Shown: positions 57,901-64,000 of the stretch, one piece after another
Layout: every line of letters starts with the position of its first letter
Position numbering within the stretch: the stretch's first letter is position 1
Assembly: GCA_003215635.1 (NCBI GenBank)
Contig: QCKC01000006.1
Span: 1 to 64,000 of the forward strand
Direction of reading: 5' to 3'
Length of the DNA: 64,000 nt
Origin: Prochlorococcus sp. AG-409-J19
GTDB lineage: Bacteria; Cyanobacteriota; Cyanobacteriia; PCC-6307; Cyanobiaceae
The notes under the pieces: generated by a model
Database searches by the model: none
Seen by the model: only the letters and a program-made list of their open reading frames with translations
What the model was told of the DNA's origin: nothing
Position numbers and translations under genes: made by a program

Positions 57901-58883
57901 AAGTCGATTTCTTTGAAAGAATTATATCTATTGTAGCCTTTGTGGCCGGTTTCTATAAACCAATCTATTGTATCTTGAATACCTGTTAAAAGATTAATTT
58001 TAGGTTTCCATCCATAAGAACTAATTCTTGAAACATCCATTAATCTCTTATTATCTCCTGATGCTCCTTCTTGGGTAAATTTATAAGGGTGATTTCCAAA
58101 GGATTGAGAAATTATCTTGACAAGTTTTTCTATATTTGTAGGCTCTCCTGAAGATACATTTAAAGGCTTTGTAATTGAATTATCCAGAGCAAATTGCATG
58201 GCTGAGGCAACATCAGAAGCATGTATGAAGTCTCTAACAGGTTTACCATCACCCCAAACAAGAAGAGGAGACTCCTTTTGATATGTCCTTGCAATAAGAG
58301 ATGGTATTACCATTCCAGTATCTGGATCAAAGTTATCATATCTTCCGTAAACATTGCCTGGCCTGATGATTGAATATACAGGGCCCGAATCTTTATATTG
58401 CTTTTGATATGCAGCCGCTTGTAGTTCTCCCATTCGCTTAGCCCAGCCTGCAAATCGATCATGCTCTGAAGGAAATGTTTCCCATACATCGTCTTCCTTA
58501 AATACTTCAGCAGGTTGATAAACACCAATGGAACTTGTGTATAGGTATTTCTGAACAGAATTTCTTCTTGCCGCTTCCATCATATTAACGTTAAACGTAA
58601 TGGTAGGTACAAAGAAATCAGCGGGCTGGTCTCTACACATCTTGGGGGAGCCTTTTACTCCAGCAAGATGATATACATGATCTATATTCTTTGAAACACT
58701 TAGACAGTTTGTGAAGTCCCTCAAATCAAGATGTTTAAATTCTGCATTTGGATTACAGAGTTCCGGGCCGTCCAATGATGCAACAACAACCTCGTCTCCA
58801 AGGGCTAACAGGAGTTCCACGAGATAACGTCCGATCATACCTGTGCCACCAGTTACCAAAGATCTAGTCACTAAGAATTTCAA
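57897..58883 (-). CDS. NAD-dependent epimerase/dehydratase family protein, second copy
   Basis: 328 residues. Rossmann block SLVTGGTGMIGRYLVELLLA, then HVYHLAGVKGSPKMCRDQPA and KYLYTSSIGVYQPAEVFKED. At the catalytic position it has DRFAGWAKRMGELQAAAYQK, where the expected Tyr of YxxxK is Ala (AGWAK) or the preceding Phe. Then YSIIRPGNVYGRYDNFDPD and WGDGKPVRDFIHASDVASAM. Overlaps by 4 bp the upstream-facing next gene. The related set in Campylobacter heptose loci contains several such oxidoreductases, so a reductase or epimerase role is possible. Confidence 0.8.
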   Translation of the reverse strand: MKFLVTRSLVTGGTGMIGRYLVELLLALGDEVVVASLDGPELCNPNAEFKHLDLRDFTNCLSVSKNIDHVYHLAGVKGSPKMCRDQPADFFVPTITFNVNMMEAARRNSVQKYLYTSSIGVYQPAEVFKEDDVWETFPSEHDRFAGWAKRMGELQAAAYQKQYKDSGPVYSIIRPGNVYGRYDNFDPDTGMVIPSLIARTYQKESPLLVWGDGKPVRDFIHASDVASAMQFALDNSITKPLNVSSGEPTNIEKLVKIISQSFGNHPYKFTQEGASGDNKRLMDVSRISSYGWKPKINLLTGIQDTIDWFIETGHKGYNRYNSFKEIDL

Positions 58884-59027
58884 TATCTGATCTAATTATA
58901 CTTGCAATCAGTATTTCGAGTATTTCTTATACTTCAAGGGTTGTTAGTTTTTGAAAATGATTAATAACAAAATAAAAGTTTGTAGGATTAGAAAACATGG
59001 TAAAATTTTCCTAAATCAGAATCTAAA

Positions 59028-60008
59028 TTGGAGAAACTAATCAAAAAAACAGATAAAATATTTGTTGCTGGTCATATGGGACTAGCCGGTAGTGCAATAA
59101 AAAACAAACTAAATAGTAAAGGCTATGGTATTGATACAATCGGAGAATTACAAACTGCCAGTAGAGAGGAGCTAGACCTAAGAAATAGGAACGAAGTGGA
59201 TAAATGGGTGATGAATAACAAGCCAGATGTAGTAATTATAGCAGCGGCATCTGTTGGGGGAATACAAGCGAATTATTCAATGCCTGCCAAATTTATATTA
59301 GATAATCTGAAGATTGCCACTAATCTAATTGAATCTTCTTGGGAGAATGGTGTAAGAAGGTTATGCTACCTAGGTAGCAGTTGTATGTACCCTAAGGACT
59401 GTAAACAACCTATAAAGCCTGAATATCTGCTGACTGGGAGTTTAGAAGAAACAAATGAAGCTTATGCGTTGGCGAAAATATCTGGATTAAAAATCTGCGA
59501 ATACTTGTATAAACAATATGGATTTGATGCTTTTACTGTTATCCCAAACAATATGTACGGGATAGGAGATGACTATGGAACCAAAACCAGTCACGTGATT
59601 GGATCCTTAATAAGAAAATTTGCAGAGGCAAAAGAGTCCGGGAGTGATGATGTTATTTGCTGGGGTACAGGTACACCTACAAGGGATTTTTTGAATAGCC
59701 ATGACATGGCTGAAGCTGTTGTTCATTGTTTGGAATATTGGTCACCAGAAGGCATAAGGCATATAAATATAGGATCAGGAACAGAGATTAGCATAAGAGA
59801 ACTAGCTAAATTAATCGCTAAAAAGTTAAATTACAATGGTAAGATAAGGTGGGATACTTCAAGACCTGATGGGATGCAGAGAAAATTACTTTGTACAGCT
59901 GAAATCAATAAATTAGGTTGGGATGCAAAGATTGATATTGAAAGTGGAATTGAAACATCAATTCATGACTATTACACATCAAAAAATCAATCAACTCTAA
60001 TTAACTAG
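59028..60008 (+). CDS. GDP-L-fucose synthase-like epimerase/reductase (WcaG/Fcl family)
   Basis: 326 residues starting with TTG at 59028; no ATG fits and a stop (59001) precedes. Motifs: IFVAGHMGLAGSAIKNKLNS (GxxGxxG), PDVVIIAAASVGGIQANYSM, LCYLGSSCMYPKDCKQPIKP and EAYALAKISGLKICEYLYKQ (YxxxK intact), VIPNNMYGIGDDYG, WGTGTPTRDFLNSHDMAEAV. Fcl catalyses 3,5-epimerisation and 4-reduction of GDP-4-keto-6-deoxy-mannose. It is the only gene of the island on the plus strand and overlaps gmhB by 4 bp (convergent). Confidence 0.87.
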   Translation: MEKLIKKTDKIFVAGHMGLAGSAIKNKLNSKGYGIDTIGELQTASREELDLRNRNEVDKWVMNNKPDVVIIAAASVGGIQANYSMPAKFILDNLKIATNLIESSWENGVRRLCYLGSSCMYPKDCKQPIKPEYLLTGSLEETNEAYALAKISGLKICEYLYKQYGFDAFTVIPNNMYGIGDDYGTKTSHVIGSLIRKFAEAKESGSDDVICWGTGTPTRDFLNSHDMAEAVVHCLEYWSPEGIRHINIGSGTEISIRELAKLIAKKLNYNGKIRWDTSRPDGMQRKLLCTAEINKLGWDAKIDIESGIETSIHDYYTSKNQSTLIN

Positions 60009-60661
60009 AGAAATGTGGAGAATAGATCAGGAATATCTCTAATTGAATCATAGTAGTCTACATTTATATTATTAAGGCATGCCCAGGCATGCACATGTTT
60101 GCAATTGAGAATTCCATGGCCTGTCTTAACGTGAATTAACCTCTTAATACTAGAGTTTAATCCTGCTTGCAAGTCTGTTAGTTTATCTCCGATTAGAAGG
60201 GATTTAAGGGGTTGCTCAATAAGCAATTTAGATAAGGAATAAGTTATCATTCCTGTCAAAGGTTTCCTCCAGTCTGAGCATATATCCTCTGTGTCATTTG
60301 GATGATGGCCTGAAGCAAGAATTAAATCAGGAATATTAGTTATGGTCAATTTATTAAGATAATAATCGGTAACCATTTGATAATCATACCAATTATAATA
60401 ACCCCTTCCTATACCACTTTGATTTGTAATGATAACCTTGGCAAAATTAGCGTTCGTAGCAAGTTCTAAAAGCCTATTAGCACCTTTTAGCATATAGACT
60501 TCAGATGGAGAAGAAAGGTATCCAGGATCCTCTAGGAGAACACCGTCCCTATCTAAAAAGAGGATTCCAGAAAAGGAATTCTTAATTGTCAAAGAATTAC
60601 TGAGTATATTTATCTTGTTAGTGTTATTAGTTGAAGATTGGTAATTTTCTAACAAGGTCAT
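60005..60661 (-). CDS. gmhB: D-glycero-D-manno-heptose 1,7-bisphosphate phosphatase (HAD family)
   Basis: Removes the 7-phosphate from heptose 1,7-bisphosphate. 218 residues. HAD motif 1 GILFLDRDGVLLEDPGYLSS (DxDGV), motif 2 KVIITNQSGIGRGYY, motif 3/4 KSLLIGDKLTDLQAGLNSSI. In GmhB a zinc-binding loop normally has CxH and CxC; here the segment reads SGHHPNDTEDICSDWRKPLT with only one Cys, so the Zn site may be missing. An unusual 40-residue N-terminal lead is rich in Asn/Ser. Placed 2 nt from hddA. Confidence 0.88.
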   Translation of the reverse strand: MTLLENYQSSTNNTNKINILSNSLTIKNSFSGILFLDRDGVLLEDPGYLSSPSEVYMLKGANRLLELATNANFAKVIITNQSGIGRGYYNWYDYQMVTDYYLNKLTITNIPDLILASGHHPNDTEDICSDWRKPLTGMITYSLSKLLIEQPLKSLLIGDKLTDLQAGLNSSIKRLIHVKTGHGILNCKHVHAWACLNNINVDYYDSIRDIPDLFSTFL

Positions 60662-60663
60662 AA

Positions 60664-61653
60664 TTATAGAATTGACTCAATTCCTGATTCAGAAATAGAT
60701 GGCCTAAGTGAAAGTAATGGTGACATTAGTTTGATAAATCTGGGTTGTTCTTCTGGAGAAACAAAGAAAGCAAAAAATCCTCCTCCTCCAGCTCCAAGCA
60801 ATTTACCCGCAAAAGCACCTGATTCAATTGCTTTAGAGTATATTTCCAAGAGTTTATCCTTCGTAGTCCCTTCTGACATAAGGGTTGACTTATGTTCCCA
60901 TGATTCCCTTAAATATGATGATAGTTGATGTAAATTCAATTCATCTAATAAAATAGACTCTGAAACTTTTTTTGAAATACTATGGATTTGAGTAAGAGGG
61001 TTTGAGTCTACATAATCTTGATTGAGGGCCTTCAGCTGCTCTTGTTGAATATCAGTAGAGAATCTCTGAATGCCAGAATAGACTAATACCAAACATTGTT
61101 CTATATCGGAAATTAATCGATTTGCTTTATTAAGACGATAAATTGAATAATTACCATCTCTACCTATTCTAATGATATTAAAACCTCCATGACATGCTTG
61201 TATTTGATCTTGAACTCCCACCGCTTCTTTTAAGATGTCTTGTTCTAATTTGATTGTCTCAGATGCTAAAATTCTAGGGTTGATCTTAGTACCTAAATAG
61301 GAATGACAACAGCCTAAAAATGCTGCTGTAAAAGTTGAAGATGATCCTAGTCCACTTCTTGCAGGCAAATCTCCATCGGTATGTATTTCTAGGCCTTCCT
61401 GTATTTTAAGATACTTTAAGCAAGCCTTAATTGATTTATGTTGAACATCATCAATATTCATTGGTGTTTCTATTTTTGACCAAGATATTCTATATTTATA
61501 ATCAAAGAAGGGGGCCAACTTTCGAATAGTTACATAGCAATACCTATCGATACTAAAACTTACTATATATGAACCATGAACGGAGTACCATGGTTCAAAA
61601 TCTGTACCACCACCAAACAGAGATACTCGAAAAGGGGCTCTACATATTTTCAT
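60664..61653 (-). CDS. hddA: D-glycero-alpha-D-manno-heptose 7-phosphate kinase (GHMP family)
   Basis: Phosphorylates heptose 7-phosphate at C1 to the alpha-1,7-bisphosphate of the GDP route. 329 residues. N-terminus ICRAPFRVSLFGGGTDFEPW, GHMP ATP loop DGDLPARSGLGSSSTFTAAF and the third motif GAFAGKLLGAGGGGFFAFFV. A kinase of this type is not used for the ADP-heptose route (which uses HldE). The ATG overlaps the stop of hddC by 4 bp. Assignment is strong within this cluster. Confidence 0.92.
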   Translation of the reverse strand: MKICRAPFRVSLFGGGTDFEPWYSVHGSYIVSFSIDRYCYVTIRKLAPFFDYKYRISWSKIETPMNIDDVQHKSIKACLKYLKIQEGLEIHTDGDLPARSGLGSSSTFTAAFLGCCHSYLGTKINPRILASETIKLEQDILKEAVGVQDQIQACHGGFNIIRIGRDGNYSIYRLNKANRLISDIEQCLVLVYSGIQRFSTDIQQEQLKALNQDYVDSNPLTQIHSISKKVSESILLDELNLHQLSSYLRESWEHKSTLMSEGTTKDKLLEIYSKAIESGAFAGKLLGAGGGGFFAFFVSPEEQPRFIKLMSPLLSLRPSISESGIESIL

Positions 61654-62342
61654 TGATTAAAAGTTTTACGAAATTCAAATAACCTTTCAGGAGTTCCTAT
61701 ATCAATTATTGGTGGTTTAATTGGAATAGTCAAGAAAGAGTGGTTGGTACGCTTAAAAAGATAGTAATCAATGTCTTCGTATCGAGAATCAACTGACATG
61801 ATTGAATTAAACCATGAACCTGTCGCACAAAATAATCCAGTATTCAAATTATGAGAGTTAACGTTATCAGGCGAAGGTAATCCCATATAATCATCTCGTA
61901 ATGGATCTGGCTCTGATACAAATGCTACTGGAATAGAGTCAGAAGATCCTATTATAGCTTTATAAATATCTGAGGAAGAGATATTAGGCAATAAAGTATC
62001 TCCGTTAGCAATAAAATAGAGGGTTTTGTCTAGAAGTGGATACTGCTTTGAGTAAGATTTTATAGCTCCTGTTCGACCGGTTCTAATCCCTTCATTAAAA
62101 ATTCTAATGGAGGAATTATTCTTTTGATTTTTATGCCAATTGATATAATCAGACTCTCTATCAGAAATCAATATGATATATTTAGAGAAACAAGATGTTG
62201 CTGAATAAGACTCTATCAAATAACTGAGGAACGATCTCTTGCCTTGTATCTTAACCAAAGGTTTTGGATAGGGTTCAGTACCTTTAAGCCGACTACCAAT
62301 TCCACCTGCAAGAATGATCAATGTAAATTGATTCATATTCAT
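61650..62342 (-). CDS. hddC: Heptose-1-phosphate guanylyltransferase-like nucleotidyltransferase
   Basis: 230 residues. N-terminal pyrophosphorylase signature TLIILAGGIGSRLKGTEPYP followed by KPLVKIQGKRSFLSYLIESY (GGxGxRL and PKP), then FIANGDTLLPNISSSD (the metal-binding Asp) and the end IDIGTPERLFEFR. HddC makes GDP-D-glycero-alpha-D-manno-heptose from the 1-phosphate and GTP. Size and motifs fit; specificity for guanosine rests on neighbouring hddA. Overlaps by 4 bp with the dehydratase gene. Confidence 0.9.
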   Translation of the reverse strand: MNMNQFTLIILAGGIGSRLKGTEPYPKPLVKIQGKRSFLSYLIESYSATSCFSKYIILISDRESDYINWHKNQKNNSSIRIFNEGIRTGRTGAIKSYSKQYPLLDKTLYFIANGDTLLPNISSSDIYKAIIGSSDSIPVAFVSEPDPLRDDYMGLPSPDNVNSHNLNTGLFCATGSWFNSIMSVDSRYEDIDYYLFKRTNHSFLTIPIKPPIIDIGTPERLFEFRKTFNQ

Positions 62343-63355
62343 CTAGATAAATATGAATATCCATTTTTAGAAATTGCGAGTCTCCAGTAGTTTAAAAGAT
62401 CTGTCATGGTTTTCTCAAATGTAATCTCTGGCTCCCAATTGGTTAATCGTTTAAATTTAGTTGTATCAGGTACCTGAAGATCGGCATCTATTGGTCTTAA
62501 TCTTGAAGGATCTGTAACGTACTTTATTGACTTATTTTCACTCTGTGACAACAGATATTCTAAAATATTTTTTACCGTCGTTGTAAAAGTACCACCAATA
62601 TTAAAGCAATCTCCTGATTTTGCATTCTCAGAAGTTACCAACATATAATAAGCTCGCACTGCATCTCTTACATCAGCAATAGTTCTAACTGATTCAAGAT
62701 TACCTACTTTTATAATCGGTTCAATATGACCGGATTCGATCAAAGCTATTTGCTTCGCAAAGGTTGATTCCATAAAAACATCTCCTCTTCGAGGTCCGGT
62801 ATGGGTAAACATCCTAGTTGTAAATACTTTAAGATGATTTGCCTCTGCGTAATAACGACCTATCAAATCAGCAGAACATTTTGATATGGCATACGGTGAT
62901 GCTGGATGAAAGGGTGTCTCTTCTTTAATAGGTACAAATTGTTTAGGTACTCGACCAAAAACCTCTGAAGAAGAACAATTGTGAACAATAGCTTCCTTAG
63001 AGTATTTAAGAATATTTGAAAAGATATTCTCTGTTCCAATTATATTAGTTTGGTATGTATTTAAAGGGGCGGTAAAGCTAGTCGCGGGAAAACTCTGCGC
63101 TGCCAAATGAAATATATAGTCAAATTTGCAAGTTGTAAAAACATTCTCTACAGAAGCGTAGTCTGTTATATCGCAATAATGAAGGTATATCCGTTCCTTG
63201 GAATCAATTGATGGCAAATGATTTATAATATTATCTAAAGGGCTGCGCCATCTACAAATACCGTGAACTTCCCAATCAGTATTACTAATTAGATAATCTA
63301 AAAGGTGAGAACCAACCATACCGGTTATGCCAGATATCAATGCTCTTTTAACCAT
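62339..63355 (-). CDS. GDP-sugar 4,6-dehydratase-like protein (Gmd/DmhA-type)
   Basis: 338 residues, extended SDR: ALISGITGMVGSHLLDYLIS (GxxGxxG), HLAAQSFPATSFTAPLNTYQ, VHNCSSSEVFGRVPKQFVPI (catalytic SSE), SPYAISKCSADLIGRYYAEA (YxxxK) and RMFTHTGPRRGDVFMESTFA, a block typical of GDP-mannose 4,6-dehydratase (Gmd) relatives. In Yersinia and Campylobacter a close relative (DmhA) acts on GDP-heptose. With hddA-hddC as neighbours it likely makes the GDP-4-keto-6-deoxy-heptose. Starts 3 nt after the PLP enzyme gene. Confidence 0.88.
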   Translation of the reverse strand: MVKRALISGITGMVGSHLLDYLISNTDWEVHGICRWRSPLDNIINHLPSIDSKERIYLHYCDITDYASVENVFTTCKFDYIFHLAAQSFPATSFTAPLNTYQTNIIGTENIFSNILKYSKEAIVHNCSSSEVFGRVPKQFVPIKEETPFHPASPYAISKCSADLIGRYYAEANHLKVFTTRMFTHTGPRRGDVFMESTFAKQIALIESGHIEPIIKVGNLESVRTIADVRDAVRAYYMLVTSENAKSGDCFNIGGTFTTTVKNILEYLLSQSENKSIKYVTDPSRLRPIDADLQVPDTTKFKRLTNWEPEITFEKTMTDLLNYWRLAISKNGYSYLSR

Positions 63356-63357
63356 GG

Positions 63358-64000
63358 CTAAAGTAATCTAGTAATTGAGTAAGAAAGTTTATCTACAACA
63401 TATTCTAACTGTTTTTCGCTTAATCCATTATGACAAGGTAGTGCGAAGGAATTAGTATGTAGTTGTTTTGCAAATGATAAATCAGGAGCTTGTAGATATT
63501 TGACCTTGTTCATTACAGGCTGAGAGGAAAAGTCTCCACAGAGAAAAGGTCTGTTTTCTATGCCTGTTTCTTTGAGGTAATTACGAATTGTTGCCACTTG
63601 CTGAGGAGTTTTATCAGGTAGAAATATTGGGAATCCAAACCAACTTGACTTGGAATTTGGATAAACCTTCTGGATACGAATATATTTGGATAAATTATAT
63701 TGCTCGATTAAAGAATTATATTTATTGGCATTGCCTATTCTAGCGTTAACTATAGAGTCTAGTTTTTTTAATTGCTCTATACCAATTGCAGCTTGAGGTT
63801 CTGAAAGTCTTAAGTTGTAGCCTACATGCTCAAATAGAAAAGAAGGATCATATCCAGGATATTTACCTATCAATTCTTTTACTGATTTATGGCGCAACCA
63901 TCCATGCGATCTAATAGACTGTATAACTTCGGAAATCTCAGGATCATCTGTAACAATCAAGCCTCCTTCTAAAGTAGAAATATGATGTGAAAAATACGTA
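63358..64000 (-). CDS. DegT-family PLP enzyme, ColD/RfbH-like sugar 3-dehydratase candidate, 5' end outside window
   Basis: A TTG at 63960 could start a 200-residue product, but the frame is open to the edge and continues into TYFSHHISTLEGGLIVTDD, the PLP-binding region of the DegT family, so the gene starts outside. In aminotransferases this site has a lysine six residues before the Glu of EGG; here His-His is present, as in ColD and RfbH/DdhC 3-dehydratases. Downstream: SHGWLRHKSVKEL, FEHVGYNLRLSEPQAAIGIE and the block KSSWFGFPIFLPDKTPQQVA, then ENRPFLCGDFSSQPVMNKVK. The downstream gene is the 4,6-dehydratase. It may remove the C3 hydroxyl to give a 3-deoxy sugar. Confidence 0.82.
   Translation of the reverse strand, partial: TYFSHHISTLEGGLIVTDDPEISEVIQSIRSHGWLRHKSVKELIGKYPGYDPSFLFEHVGYNLRLSEPQAAIGIEQLKKLDSIVNARIGNANKYNSLIEQYNLSKYIRIQKVYPNSKSSWFGFPIFLPDKTPQQVATIRNYLKETGIENRPFLCGDFSSQPVMNKVKYLQAPDLSFAKQLHTNSFALPCHNGLSEKQLEYVVDKLSYSITRLL

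Overview
The window is a gene-dense chromosomal piece of an AT-rich picocyanobacterium. The best fit is Prochlorococcus, probably a low-light clade. This is inferred from gene content, not from a database match. The cyanobacterial markers are a ferrochelatase with a chlorophyll-binding-type tail, Psb27, an SbtA/SbtB pair beside a SulP transporter, DUF2854 and DUF3153 proteins, a prohibitin, an EF-hand transaldolase and a principal sigma factor with a lysine-rich N-terminus. No rRNA, tRNA, CRISPR array or intact insertion sequence was recognised.

Layout. 1-2.0 kb: the end of a TPR-methyltransferase, open to the left edge, and a secreted nuclease-fold protein. 2-10 kb: ilvB, hemH, a single-copy tyrosine recombinase, cobO, pyrH, frr and a GGR-type flavoprotein. 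10-20 kb: transaldolase, a division pair (ftsI and an FtsL-like protein), a CPBP protease, a double histidine phosphatase, a dihydroorotase-like pseudoenzyme, lepB, an ArsC/Spx protein and the usual cyanobacterial pyrophosphatase. 20-35 kb: proS, psb27, purA, a PfkB kinase, cutA, cobK, ssb, argB, a DUF3153 protein, priA, rpoD and hemC. 35-45 kb: a second, divergent pyrophosphatase coupled to an M32 carboxypeptidase, a YjbQ-type enzyme, a pterin dehydratase, an iron permease (FutB type), a UPF0104 flippase-like protein, larC and xthA. 45-53 kb: the bicarbonate uptake cluster (sulP-sbtA-sbtB), hemL, a prohibitin and yajQ.

53.4-64 kb is a cell-surface polysaccharide island, still open at the right edge. 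It encodes the full set for a GDP-activated heptose: gmhA, hddA, gmhB and hddC. It also has a GDP-sugar 4,6-dehydratase-like protein, three further NAD-dependent epimerases/reductases, and a PLP enzyme with His-His where aminotransferases carry the catalytic lysine (the ColD/RfbH 3-dehydratase signature). Together these predict a GDP-linked 6-deoxy- or 3,6-dideoxy-heptose. A TPR-glycosyltransferase and a sulfotransferase lie at the end of the island. This predicted sugar pathway is the most interesting system in the window.

Several ORFs have likely internal start codons; the preferred start is given in each entry. Intergenic stretches over 300 bases are described separately. Overlapping stop/start codons (4 bp or less) suggest operons in argB-DUF3153, frr-flavoprotein, M32-ppa2 and the heptose genes.
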